The position numbers and the translations under genes are program-made. The notes beneath the pieces are model-generated. The model was not told the DNA's origin. It made no database searches and saw only the letters and a program-made list of their open reading frames with translations. 64,000 nt of DNA from an uncultured Ruminococcus sp. (GTDB lineage: Bacteria > Bacillota > Clostridia > Monoglobales > Monoglobaceae), in contig CACXES010000160.1 in NCBI GenBank assembly GCA_902766745.1, positions 1-64,000 on the forward strand. Direction: 5' to 3'. Below are positions 51,086 through 62,000 of this stretch, one piece after another. Numbering within the stretch: position 1 is the first letter of the stretch; each line of letters starts with the position of its first letter.

Positions 51086-53467
51086 CTATCTTATGGGTAC
51101 ACAGGTTGCAAAGTCTTTCCAGAGGAAGGGCTTAAGAGTCTCTATGTCCTTTTCCGTATCGAGCGTGATTATAATTTCGCCCGTTGAATGCGGTGCAAGT
51201 TTTGCATCGGCGGCGGAAACGGCAACGTCAACCAACGCACCGTCAGCTCCGTAACCCCCTAAGATAAAGCGATAGGATTGCTCATCATCCGAAAGGTTGT
51301 TGTACACAATCGTTGCGGTTTTTGCATCTGTATCGGTCTTAAAATCAAATACAGTAAGCTCTCCGTCCTCACGATCTACCGTTTTGATGTAAACATTGTC
51401 TATCACTATCCTATTGGAGTCGTCTGTATTAGACGCGTTACCACCCCAATACGAAAGCTGCAAACAGCGGTTACCGGTGCGAGGCGCCTCCAACGCTTCA
51501 ACCTTGTATATTGCAGGAGAACCGTATGCGTTCCGTACCACTTCGCCATTGATGTAATGCTTTGTCAGGTAGTAACCGTTGTTGCCATCAGTGCCTGCAA
51601 TATAGGTCACCTTAGACTTAAGTTTTACCCAATGACCGCCTGTCGGTACCTCATACGGCGTCACTGCTAAATCTTTACTCTGATCTATACCGATCTTCTG
51701 AGGTGCGGCGTACATTAATCTCGTACCGTTCGGGTTATTAGTCGCGTCATACGTTGCATCGCTTGCCAGAGAATCACCGTTTACCGATAAAAATCTCGGT
51801 TTCTCATTTGCATAGGCCAGTGAGGGAAGGTCGGAAATGTACTGGATGGTATTTCCTTTCTCATCCGCAAGGACGAGGTATATGGCTTGACCATTCTTCA
51901 TAGTATCGGGGATAAATATCTCACAGCCGTACTCAAGCTCCTTACCGGCATTTTCAAAGTACGCACTGTTCATCATAAACTTATTGTCGCCTGTGGGTGC
52001 GTCCATATGACCCGCGTTATGTGCCATACCTTTACCCTTAGCTGTTGTGGTGGTAAGCTCAAAGCATTTTCTTGTGTTGGTATCGCTGATAGCTCCCGGA
52101 TTGTAGCCTACCTCTGTCAAATTGCTTGTTGCACCTTCAAAATCCTCGAAATAGTATGCGTTATCCGTTGTTCCTCTAACACCTTCTATTGTGTATTCAG
52201 AATCGCTTGTGCCTACCTGATTTCCTGCGATGTCCTTAACACCTGCAAGATCAACGGTAACCTTATCTCCTTCGCCTACGTAAGCGGGAAGGGTTATTGT
52301 CAATTCGTTATCTGATGCAGTCGCAGTTGTTCCCACTACCGTACTGCCGTTCAGTTTAACCGACGCATTCTTGGCGGTGGTCACATCGAGGTAACCTTTT
52401 GCCACAGCTTCCGGCGTTGTGAGGCCTGACGGTAACGTTGTCGAATTATTAAAGGTCATTCCGTTTGTGAAAGGTATTGTAATGGTTTTGCCGCTCACGG
52501 TTCCCTGTCCCGGCTGTGCGGCGTCGCACAAATACATAGCCACGTTATCGAGGAGCACCGAATCGCCCGACGTCGTGCCGTTCAGTCCGCTTCTTATGTC
52601 AATTTGAAACGCAATCGTTCCTTTTCCGCGTATCTTTGTCAGGTAATCATCTGAAAGGGTCACAACCGTTTTAGCCACTGTGCCGTCTGTGTCACAGATG
52701 GGTTTTCCGTCCATCAAAGTATAGGAAGTGTAGCTTTTGGTGGCAGCGTCATAGGTCAGCACCGTCTGGAGCGTGTACCATCCCGCTTCCGTGGGCAGTC
52801 CGTCAGACGTATTAACTGTTTTACTAAAGCTACCAAGGTGGTCAGTTCCGTTTATGGTGAATTCTCCGTTGTACGCAAACATCTGCGGTCCTTGTGACCA
52901 ATGCACCATAATTCCTCCGCTTTTCGTCAGCCATTCCAGGTGACTCATATCTCCCCAACCCGTGCGTCCAATCTTAGATTCTATTCTTATCTCGCTATCT
53001 CCGCTGAAGGTATTGTTACTTTGTCTGGACAGGTTCAGTTTCGGGATATACACATCGTAGCTTAACACCAACGCTTTGCCTGCATCTTCAAAAGCGGCTG
53101 TACTCACGTTGAATGTGCGTGTGTTGTACACATCATTTTCCCCGGTTCTGTTGTCGCCGCTGGGGCCTTTAACGCTTACCGCCGTCGTTCCGCCCTTCAC
53201 TTTCACCGCAGTGTCTCCATTGGTCTCCGCTTTTTCCACGGTATCTGTTGTCGCATTTGTTGATATATATCCTATACCACCGTTTTTCGAGTACGGTTTC
53301 AATGAAGTATAATCAGCAAACTTTGAAAAGTCCTCATAGAACCACTCGTTCTGAGATCTCTTCATAGACAGCAGGGTGGCAGGGTCATCGGCTGCAGCAA
53401 ATCCGCTCATTGGCAAAGCCGTTGACAACAACATAACCGTTGAAAGAATAAAGCTTAGTTTTTTCAT
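51086..53467 (-). CDS. Secreted protein with two beta-sandwich modules, no SLH
   Basis: A 793-residue secreted protein. The signal peptide (about 1-25) is followed by the same N-terminal module as the SLH protein at 43878 (WFYEDFSKF, FNVSTAAFEDAGKALVLSYD, LLDNVAMYLCD; about 35-290). A Big/Ig-like domain with ITLPAYVGEGDKVTVDLAGV (about 300-390) and a second, divergent copy of the module (about 400-690; YYFEDFEG, FENAGKELEYGCEIFIPD, RIVIDNVYIK) follow. There is no catalytic motif. The ATG at 53467 is preferred to one five codons earlier because GGAGGT lies between them. It is likely a glycan-binding partner of the enzymes beside it. Confidence 0.7.
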   Translation of the reverse strand: MKKLSFILSTVMLLSTALPMSGFAAADDPATLLSMKRSQNEWFYEDFSKFADYTSLKPYSKNGGIGYISTNATTDTVEKAETNGDTAVKVKGGTTAVSVKGPSGDNRTGENDVYNTRTFNVSTAAFEDAGKALVLSYDVYIPKLNLSRQSNNTFSGDSEIRIESKIGRTGWGDMSHLEWLTKSGGIMVHWSQGPQMFAYNGEFTINGTDHLGSFSKTVNTSDGLPTEAGWYTLQTVLTYDAATKSYTSYTLMDGKPICDTDGTVAKTVVTLSDDYLTKIRGKGTIAFQIDIRSGLNGTTSGDSVLLDNVAMYLCDAAQPGQGTVSGKTITIPFTNGMTFNNSTTLPSGLTTPEAVAKGYLDVTTAKNASVKLNGSTVVGTTATASDNELTITLPAYVGEGDKVTVDLAGVKDIAGNQVGTSDSEYTIEGVRGTTDNAYYFEDFEGATSNLTEVGYNPGAISDTNTRKCFELTTTTAKGKGMAHNAGHMDAPTGDNKFMMNSAYFENAGKELEYGCEIFIPDTMKNGQAIYLVLADEKGNTIQYISDLPSLAYANEKPRFLSVNGDSLASDATYDATNNPNGTRLMYAAPQKIGIDQSKDLAVTPYEVPTGGHWVKLKSKVTYIAGTDGNNGYYLTKHYINGEVVRNAYGSPAIYKVEALEAPRTGNRCLQLSYWGGNASNTDDSNRIVIDNVYIKTVDREDGELTVFDFKTDTDAKTATIVYNNLSDDEQSYRFILGGYGADGALVDVAVSAADAKLAPHSTGEIIITLDTEKDIETLKPFLWKDFATCVPIR

Positions 53468-53482
53468 TTTTCTTACCTCCAT

Positions 53483-54054
53483 TTTAATTATAAATTATTT
53501 ATTTTATTTTTTCTGTAAAAGTATTACGCTGCACTGAGCGCCCCTGCAGCTTCGGCGGCCGCCGCGTCCGCAGATGCACCCATGATTTCCAGAACCGACC
53601 TCCTTTCTTTGAGCGTGACATCTGAATCCTTAAACCTGTGAATTCTTGCTGTCACACTCTCAAACGCTGCAAGCTTCAGCTCCGTTACGGAAACAGTCTT
53701 ACGGTTATATCCCCCCTTCCACCGGCGCGAATCACTTATGCTGAACCTTTTTGCACTGTGCAATATCCTGAAAAATACTTCTGTGATTTGGACATCGGAT
53801 ATACCCAAGCTGTATTTCAAACATAAGGGCGCTTATACGAAAATTTATGTTAAAATCAACCTTCAGCAGCAGTGCGTTTTCTGCCAATCTGTTTCGGTAT
53901 CAAATTTCAACGCCTTGCTGTCCCCGGTCAGATCCATGCATATCGAAAAAGCGTTCTGTATTTTCTCTCTTTTTTTCTTTTAAACTTTTATTTAAATTTT
54001 TATTTTTCCCTTTAAAAATCATAGGTCTTTGCCCTAAATTACACCGTAAGCGGA
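53483..54054. other. 570-base gap between secreted-protein genes
   Basis: A 98-codon open frame on the - strand (53524-53820) opens with TTG, has no ribosome-binding site and ends in an Ala-rich stretch, so I do not call it a gene. Bases 53940-54010 are very T-rich. I see no clear promoter or terminator. It may contain remnants of an older gene. Confidence 0.35.
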
Positions 54055-57000
54055 TTATTCGCCGAAGGTCTCCGAACCGCCCGCAGCTTCACCTGCGTAT
54101 ATTCCCGGCGAACAAATGGGGATTATATTCCCGTCTGCACACCACAAAAATACTTTTGTTACTGCAGCGTCCGAAGGCACTTTATATGTGAAGCCCATTC
54201 GGCTTGTGCCCCTTTCGATGTCTGCGTTGACAAAGCGAACGTCCGCAAGACTTCCTTCCGTATTATACATAGCCGTGATAAACGTTGCGGGGGTACTGTC
54301 GTCAATATATTTTTCGGTTGTCACAGACACAAGCACAGCACCGTCTTTCTCCCGAATTGTTATCTTATTGTCCATCCAGTCATATACCATAGTTGTTTCT
54401 TCTATATAAGAATCAACCACTTTCCCGCCGGCGTTCAATACATATCTGTAGTCCTCCGCACGTTCGGCATCAAATTCAATCACATACCGTCCGTCGTAAT
54501 CAATTTTTGTCTCACCGATATTGACAATATCGGAGGCGGTAATACTCTCCGGCGTTGCCGAAGCTTTGAAAACCACAAACGTTACATTTTCTCCGCCGTA
54601 GGCTTCGTCAACAAAGCCGTTTATCATTGCCTTTCCCGAGGTACGGCGTGCAAAATCCACCCTTGCGGGCTCTTCTCCGCTTTCCCATACGGCATACAAC
54701 GTTGTATCCGCATTAAATTCAACCGTATCTCCCGGATTATACCGGGCAACATCGGAGACTTTCTCCTCTGACCAACCCATAAATACGGCACCTGTCTTAT
54801 ACGGTCTCTCATCGGACAACGTTATGCTTTCATCAGCGCCCGCCATTTGAGGTGCGGGGGCTGCACCGCCGCCGTTGGCATCATAAGTAACTATCCATCC
54901 GTCAGCACTTTGACCTGTGACTGTAACGGTGCTTGATTCATATTTCGCTGTATTGAATTTATCAAACAGGCTTACCCCCACGCTGTAGGTGCCGTCCGTC
55001 AACGGAAGTTCAACCACAGCGGCATTACCTTCAATATCTGCGTCATATGTTTTACCGTTCACCAAAAGCTTAGCCACCTTTGCATCTCCCGAAAACTCAG
55101 CCCGAATTGCCGTTCCGTCATAAGAAACATTGCTCAGGCTCAAATCCGCATTGTATATGTTGTTTGTTACGAGGGTCGTTCTGATGTAGCTTACTGCGGG
55201 CGAGGCTTTCTCCCCTCCGAATTCGCCTTCAAACATAAGAGGTACGCATTGTTTTTCATTTGTTGTTCCATCTTTTAGCACCGTAAAGGTAATCTCCTTG
55301 CATTCCATAGGTTCCAGCGCCACGCTTTGTGCAGCCGCACCGGTCACCTTCCAGCCGTCGGACGGGACTGCCGTCACCGTTCCGCTTATGCTTTCCTTAT
55401 TAAAATTATAAATTCTCAATCCAACAATGTTATCGGTACTTGTAGAAAGCATATATCCGTGCTTCTGTGCATTCCTCGTATCGCCGTTGGTTCCGACTGC
55501 AACTTCCTTTGTGCTTTCATCAAACATCGGAAGCATAACCACCTTCTGCGCATTGGTCAGTTTGCTCCGCTTATAAGCTTTGTCATATTTAACCTTCTCA
55601 CTAATGTAACTCGACGCAAAGCCGTTTTCAGCTCTTACATACTGTATATCCGGCCCAACTTTAAGCGTTACAAAACCGTTCTCCGGGGTGATTTGTGTCT
55701 CATTACCCATTATGTCTGTGAGGGTAATATTCCCGGGATTTACAGCAAAGCTTACATATTCTTCATCTTCCGCCCAAAGGCAACCTATCTGCGTTTTTCC
55801 GTCTGCATAGTAATGTGCATTAACATTGTCTCCCGAAACCGTAAATATACCTTTATATTCGGAATTTCCCAGTGCATTCGTCAAAGCGGATATGGAACTG
55901 TAAACCATCTCCGGGCAGTCGTTCTTATCCAGGGTACCGTATGCATTATAAGTGCCGTCTGTCTGCTTCTCGCGCATATATCCGTGCATAAACCAAAACG
56001 TTTTATCCACGCCCGCGGACTGTGCCTGTACAAAAGCAGTCGGTGCCGTCCGCGCCTGAAGCTTCTGCTGTTCTTCCGACAGGGCATAGCCGCCGTCGGC
56101 ATACTTAAGTGCAAGTCCGTACTCACTGAGCCAAAGCTTCTTTGAGGTTATCCCGTTTTCCAACGTATGCGGTAAGTAATCGTCCAGTTCGGAGGGATAC
56201 ACACTGATTTTCAAATCCCCCTGCTGACCCTGGTAATGATGAAGGTCATAAATGTCAAAATATTCCGCCGTTCCGTTGCTGAGTACCCTGTTGATATATC
56301 CGCTGTTAATCGGCGCGCTTTTTGCGGAAAACCCTGCCGTAGATATCAGTACATCCTCGTCGCAGCTGTCGGCGGCAATGGCTGCCGTTTTCAGAAAAGC
56401 CGCATACAGGTCGGGTCCGTCATAATGCCCCGCACCCCAAACGTCAATCTCGTTTTCGATTTCAAACGCATCAATCAGACCTCGGTGCTGACGGAACAGG
56501 TATACAATATTATCGTATAACTTTTTCATATCCCTTGTGAGCCAATGACCGTCCTCATAACCCATGCGCGTATCCTTGTCTCCGCCCGGAAACCTCTGCA
56601 TCATCAGCATAACCCGAATATCATTTTTCGCATACTCATCAAGCAAAATTCTGTAGCGTCTTCCGCCTTGAGAACTTTCATCCTTTATTTCGTCACCGTT
56701 GCAGAATTCTCTGACATACGATACGCCCGCAAGCTTCACCGTTTTTGCATATGCCGCTTCCGCATCTCCACTGCTGTAGTTATGCGATGCCATTGCGGAA
56801 AAGGAAAAGTCACACTCTGAGCTGTCGCGTCTCTCCTCTATGTCCGGGACAACAGCAAACGGGCTTGATATTGTATTAGTATCGGAGGTTACAGATAATA
56901 TAAATCTGCCGAGAGGTAAGCCCTCTATATGTATATTTCCGCCGCTAAAGTCCCCGCTTCTTACAGTAGTTTCAAAATAGTCCGTAACCGTATAGGTTCC

Positions 57001-57174
57001 GTCATTCACGCTTACCTCGTAGTTAACACCCTCACTGCGTTCAAAAATGGCAAACGGAGCAACCTCCGCTTTGCAAACCAATCCAATTTCATCGGCAAAG
57101 CACTCCATCCCCGAAAACAATGACACTAACATATTTACACACAGACAAAACGCCAATATTTTTCTTACGCGCAA
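54055..57174 (-). CDS. Secreted clan-A-type glycoside hydrolase with InlB-like repeat
   Basis: A 1039-residue secreted protein. The signal peptide (about 1-27, ending CFA) precedes a beta-domain and a TIM-barrel-like catalytic region (about 121-440). The acid/base Glu is in FEIENEIDVWG (about 240) and the nucleophile Glu in LWLSEYGLAL (about 350), a clan GH-A pattern near GH39. A Listeria-Bacteroides (InlB B-type) repeat lies at about 758-840 (WIVTYDANGGG, then FMGWSEEK). C-terminal beta-domains follow. The start is TTG at 57174, with AAAGGGGG eight bases upstream. A good promoter lies at 57234. It likely trims polysaccharide outside the cell. Confidence 0.75.
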   Translation of the reverse strand: MRVRKILAFCLCVNMLVSLFSGMECFADEIGLVCKAEVAPFAIFERSEGVNYEVSVNDGTYTVTDYFETTVRSGDFSGGNIHIEGLPLGRFILSVTSDTNTISSPFAVVPDIEERRDSSECDFSFSAMASHNYSSGDAEAAYAKTVKLAGVSYVREFCNGDEIKDESSQGGRRYRILLDEYAKNDIRVMLMMQRFPGGDKDTRMGYEDGHWLTRDMKKLYDNIVYLFRQHRGLIDAFEIENEIDVWGAGHYDGPDLYAAFLKTAAIAADSCDEDVLISTAGFSAKSAPINSGYINRVLSNGTAEYFDIYDLHHYQGQQGDLKISVYPSELDDYLPHTLENGITSKKLWLSEYGLALKYADGGYALSEEQQKLQARTAPTAFVQAQSAGVDKTFWFMHGYMREKQTDGTYNAYGTLDKNDCPEMVYSSISALTNALGNSEYKGIFTVSGDNVNAHYYADGKTQIGCLWAEDEEYVSFAVNPGNITLTDIMGNETQITPENGFVTLKVGPDIQYVRAENGFASSYISEKVKYDKAYKRSKLTNAQKVVMLPMFDESTKEVAVGTNGDTRNAQKHGYMLSTSTDNIVGLRIYNFNKESISGTVTAVPSDGWKVTGAAAQSVALEPMECKEITFTVLKDGTTNEKQCVPLMFEGEFGGEKASPAVSYIRTTLVTNNIYNADLSLSNVSYDGTAIRAEFSGDAKVAKLLVNGKTYDADIEGNAAVVELPLTDGTYSVGVSLFDKFNTAKYESSTVTVTGQSADGWIVTYDANGGGAAPAPQMAGADESITLSDERPYKTGAVFMGWSEEKVSDVARYNPGDTVEFNADTTLYAVWESGEEPARVDFARRTSGKAMINGFVDEAYGGENVTFVVFKASATPESITASDIVNIGETKIDYDGRYVIEFDAERAEDYRYVLNAGGKVVDSYIEETTMVYDWMDNKITIREKDGAVLVSVTTEKYIDDSTPATFITAMYNTEGSLADVRFVNADIERGTSRMGFTYKVPSDAAVTKVFLWCADGNIIPICSPGIYAGEAAGGSETFGE

Positions 57175-57233
57175 GTAATTTCCCCCTTTCGTGATTTATA
57201 AATTTATTATTTATGTTTATTATTTATATCAAT

Positions 57234-57262
57234 ATATTAGCATATATTGTTGATATTGTCTA
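57234..57262 (-). promoter_or_regulatory. Promoter of the InlB-repeat glycosidase gene
   Basis: On the - strand TAGACA (57257-57262), a 17-base spacer and TAATAT (57234-57239) preceded by TGC (extended -10). It lies 60 bases before the TTG start. Confidence 0.65.
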
Positions 57263-57384
57263 CGCAGTATGGTTTCTTATTTCACCATAAAAATGAACAA
57301 TGTTTTCCTAATTCAAAAAAGTTGTAACTTTTTGACAAATCAAGGCTTTTAAAATAACACTTTTCATTTCCGTTTTTTTATTTC

Positions 57385-58974
57385 TTAGACAGCTTTGTTT
57401 TTATATTTCGCAATAAATGCCGAACAAGGCATAACCTTGATTTTTTCTGCCTCTGTCCGAGGCTCGCCGCCGATTTGATAAATAATCTCACCAATATCCC
57501 CGAGGTCACATTCCACGCATCTTTCGCACGGGTTTATGATGACCACCATACTTTCGCCGCCATACGACCGCTCATATACCAAAGGATAACTCTCTGCGGA
57601 TACTTCAAGAAACTTCAAATCACCTTTGTTCCCAAGACATTTATATTGCTTCCTCAATTTTATCAGCTTTCGTACCGTGTTGTAAATTGAAGTATTATCC
57701 TCTATCTGACTCGCCACATCCGGCCGATTTTCGTCCGGGTCGACAGGAAGGTAGAGGTTTTCGCTCTTTCCGTCCGAGAAGCCGCAGTTTTTGCTTTTGT
57801 CCCATTGCATAGGTGTGCGCGCCCCCGTTCGGTGATACCCACCCTCGACCGAGGGAAGCTTCTCTATGTACCGCATACCGATTTCATCGCCGTAATATAC
57901 AAACGGTGCCCCGGCAAATGTCATCAAAAACACAAATGCAAGCTTTATTTCATCCTCGTCCATTTGAGGCGCCATCCGAGGAATATCGTGATTTCCCGAC
58001 GGAATACAAATCATTCCGCCCTTCTTTGCCTGCTCATAAAATCCTTCGTACGCGGCTTTGAAATTTGTCAAATCTCCTTTTCCGCGTTTTGAAAAGAAAT
58101 GAGTTCCGCTTTTGAAATCAAGCATATTGTCGTTTCTGAAAAGGTCCATATAATGTGATGGTCCGAAGCTCAAAAGAAAATCCGCATCAAAGCCCCCGCG
58201 AAGCGCCCGACTCGGCTCTCCCCACTCGGAAATTGTTACCGCTTCCGGATATTTTTCGTGAATGTATCCATTGATTTCATCCCAGATTTTTATGGTTTCA
58301 TACTGCTCGTCATCATTTTTCACCAAAGAGCCCGCCATATCAACTCTGAATCCGTCACATCCCAAATCAAGCCAAAAGCTCATTATTTTTTTCATCTCTT
58401 CTATATTGGCTCTCGGCCCCGCATCCGCGGGTGATTGCTGCCATCCGTATTCATCGGTGACTTTTCCAAAACCGAAATTCAGTGCCGGCTGGCACGCCTT
58501 GTAATTCACCGCACAGGCACCGTTCCGATCCGAAATACCACGAAGCCACCCCGTAACCCCGGTGACATTTTCCACATCCCGTCCGACATAATCTGTCCAC
58601 ACATAGCGGTCGGTGCAATCGTTTTTATCCCGGCTCATAGACTTCAAGAACCACGGATGGAGATATGAGGTATGTCCCGGCACAAGGTCAAGTATCACAT
58701 GCATATCCCTTTTGTGCACCTCATCGAAAAGCCCCCGAAGGTCATTGATTGTTCCGTATCTTTCAGCCGTCTTATAATAATCCGTTATGTCATATCCCGC
58801 ATCAAGAAACGGAGATTCAAAACAGGGATTTATCCATATTGCATTAAACCCGGTATTCCTTATGTAATCAAGCTTTGAAACAATTCCGCCGAAATCGCCG
58901 ATTCCGTCACCATTGCTGTCCTTGAAGCTTTGGGGATATACCTGATAAAATATCGCTTCATCAATCCATTTCAT
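57385..58974 (-). CDS. GH13 alpha-glucosidase (oligo-1,6-glucosidase type)
   Basis: A 529-residue cytoplasmic enzyme of the GH13 family. Region I is DLVPGHTS, an atypical DLVPGH in place of DLVVNH. The nucleophile Asp is in GFRVDMAG (about 211), the acid/base Glu in TISEWGEP (about 248), and the transition-state Asp in SGNHDIPR (about 328). It opens with WIDEAIFYQVYPQSFKDSNG, the oligo-glucosidase signature. GAAGG lies upstream of the ATG. It is downstream of the GH38 gene on the same strand, with a 92-base gap. It would hydrolyse small alpha-glucosides after import. Confidence 0.92.
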   Translation of the reverse strand: MKWIDEAIFYQVYPQSFKDSNGDGIGDFGGIVSKLDYIRNTGFNAIWINPCFESPFLDAGYDITDYYKTAERYGTINDLRGLFDEVHKRDMHVILDLVPGHTSYLHPWFLKSMSRDKNDCTDRYVWTDYVGRDVENVTGVTGWLRGISDRNGACAVNYKACQPALNFGFGKVTDEYGWQQSPADAGPRANIEEMKKIMSFWLDLGCDGFRVDMAGSLVKNDDEQYETIKIWDEINGYIHEKYPEAVTISEWGEPSRALRGGFDADFLLSFGPSHYMDLFRNDNMLDFKSGTHFFSKRGKGDLTNFKAAYEGFYEQAKKGGMICIPSGNHDIPRMAPQMDEDEIKLAFVFLMTFAGAPFVYYGDEIGMRYIEKLPSVEGGYHRTGARTPMQWDKSKNCGFSDGKSENLYLPVDPDENRPDVASQIEDNTSIYNTVRKLIKLRKQYKCLGNKGDLKFLEVSAESYPLVYERSYGGESMVVIINPCERCVECDLGDIGEIIYQIGGEPRTEAEKIKVMPCSAFIAKYKNKAV

Positions 58975-59066
58975 TTTTCTTTTCCTTCCTTAATTATATT
59001 GTCAAACACTTTTGTATGTCTTACAGTAAATTTTATAATAAACACAAGCTCGTGATAAAACTATGG

Positions 59067-62000
59067 TTATTTTTTTATTTTTATCCGCAATGTCAAAATC
59101 CCGAAAGGCGGTATATCCATTGTTATTGAATTTCCGCATACCTCCGCAGAGTTTTGATTTTCCTCAAGCATATTCGTAACATAAGCCTCGGAAATATCAA
59201 ATCCGCAATCAAGAGTGCATTTTGTCCGCTTGTTTACAGAGTCATAAAGCCGCACGATAATATCTCCGCTTCCGTTCTCGGCGGATTTCACCGTTTCAAG
59301 GACAACATTTTTGTCCGAAACGGTAAAGAGCGTCTTTGGCTCGGTATACCCCGGCACCACACCGGCGGGGCAATTGAGAAAATATGCCTCACGGACAATG
59401 TCCGAGTTTTCTAAGGAAACATTGGCGGGACAAATCGAATAGGTAAATGTGTGGTGTCCCTTGTCGGCGTTCCGCATAGGTGCCATCGACGATGTAAGAA
59501 GTGTAAGGCTTATTTTTCCGCTTGAGGCAGATACTCCGTATTTGCTGTCATTAAGAACGGCGAAACACCTTCCACCCTCGGCGAGCGCCGACCACTTGTG
59601 CTGAAATGTTTCATAAAAGACCTTGTCAGTCGGCAGGTTTTCCGTGACAGGGCGTTTTATGTGACCGAACTGAATTTCGGATAAAAGCTCGCGGGTATTT
59701 ATATTGGTATCAAAGTCCACCTTAAGAAGCTTGTGGGTTTCGTTCCATTCCACCGTTGTTTCAAAGTCAAGTCTCGGACTGTCGGATTTAAGTATTACCC
59801 TTTGTTCAAGAGTTGAATTTTGCATCTCTTTTTTTACGAGAAGAATCGTCTTTGATTTTGTCCGCGAAACAATCCGAGTTGTGGTTTCACCTTCAATCTC
59901 CACCTCGCGGTCGCGGTAATCGGCATCAATATCCCATGCGTCAAAATGTGCCGGGAGATTTTTGTACATTCTGAATTTATTTGACGGAGACGAGATATAT
60001 TCGGTTCCGTTTTTATCTCTCAGGCTCGTAAGTGTTCCGTCTTCTTTGAACTCAGCTCTTAAAAATTCATTTTCGAGAACAAGATCACCGTCCGCAGTCT
60101 CGGTCTCCGGCGTGCCGTCTTTAAAAAGACAAAAGCTTTTTATTCCGCACCCCTCCACCGAAACATCTGCGTAGATTTTTCCTTCCGAAATGTATGTATG
60201 GCATCTTTCGCCATCAGCAGTTCCGATGCCGCAAAAACCATCGGGCAGACAAATCTCCACTGTCCGACGCCAGGGAAGGGAATTAAACACGGTCAAAGCA
60301 TCGCCGCAAGAGTCAACAAACGAACTTTGTGCCCTTCGGCATATTTCCCCGGACTTTCGGATTACATCCTCATACGATTTTTCCGCACGCTCGTATACAC
60401 GTTCGACAGCGGTACCCGGAAGTATATCGTGAAACTGATTGAAAAGAACCTCCTTCCAAAGGCTTTCAAACGCAGTATTTTCATCCAAACCCGAAAGAGC
60501 CGTCCAGAATTCGGCTTCACGGAGAGAAATCTCGCTTTTTCGATTAAGCTTTTTCGTCTTTGCTTGGGTGGTGTACGAACCCTTGTGTTCGGCGTACCAA
60601 AGTTCACCGTCAAAGACCTTTAAAACGTCATATTTTTCGGAAACATTATCGAAAAACTCGCCGGGTGTCGACATTTTTATTTTAGGCGTACCTTCAAGGT
60701 CTCTTTGACGTATTGCAAGCTCAAGATGCTCACGGGTGGCACCGCCGCCGCCGTCGCCGTGGCCAAAGGCAACCATTGCGTCGGGAACATTTTCGATATT
60801 CCCCGTATTTTCAAATATGTCGATATTCTGGTCGGGTCGCATTGTTGAGGCATAGCCCGGGTTGCTGTAAAGGACAACCTCGGTTCCGTCGATGCCCCGC
60901 CATTTGTATGTCCCCGTTGGGAGAGGAACTTTGTTGTCATACGACCAACTCATCTTCGCATTATAAATAAAGTCGGTTCCGCAGCCTTTCATTATCTGGG
61001 GCAATGCGGCACTTATGCCGAATACGTCCGGCAGCCACAAAACCCTGCACTCTTTTTCAAATTCGTCCCTGACAAATTTCTTTCCAAGGATAAACTGTCT
61101 TATTATACTTTCGCCGGACGGCAAATTCGAGTCCATCTCGACCCACGTTCCGCCCTCGGGAATGATCTTCCCGTCGGCAATCGCCTTCTTCACTTCGGAA
61201 TAAAGCTCGGGATATTCATTTTTTACGGTCTCGAAAATCCATGGCTGGCTTTGTACATATCTGTATTCGGGATATTCCTCGATAATTTTAAGTTGGTTTC
61301 CGAGAGTTCTTGCCGTTTTTCTTCGGGTCTCGTTTAGCGCCCACGTCCATTCAAGATCAAGATGTGAATGTCCCACCACGAAGAAGGTCGAAGCTGTAGA
61401 GCCGTTTTTACATTCGAGATACGGCTTCATAATCTCGCGAGCACGGGTGATTTGTTTTATAAACCCTTCATCATTGGATTCAACGTCAACCGCAGCACAA
61501 ACCGACTTTACACATTTTGAAAGCATTTTGTATCTGAGGCTTTTTGTATCCAGCTTCTGCTGAAGGATGAAAAGTGTGTTTATATCCATAAGGAACATAA
61601 ACACCTCGTCCGAAAACGTACCTATCTCTCCGTTTTCAATAACCTTTTGCAGGATGTCTTCGGAAAACTCACCGCATTCTGTCCCGGGCAATGCCGTGAA
61701 AATAAGATCCTCGGGTCCATGCCCCGCATATACCTCAAAGGCAATGTCAAACTTCTCACCGAGTTTTGCATTTTGGGTCAATGTGATTTCCTTGTGCTCT
61801 TTATCAAGGGCACCGAAGACCATTCCGTTCACAAATACTATACCCTCGCCCAAGGGGGCTTTGAATACAACACGCTTTCCGTCAAGCTCATCGGAGATTT
61901 TCACCTCGGCGAAGAGCCAGGCATATTCCCACTTTTTACCCCATTTTGTGCCGGGCTCCATAAGCACAGCGGGACGTGCCTTCGCCTCATCGAGAGAAAG

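Noticed and set aside
53524-53820. A 98-codon frame on the - strand with an Ala-rich end
   Set aside because: It has a TTG start without a ribosome-binding site and no recognisable domain.
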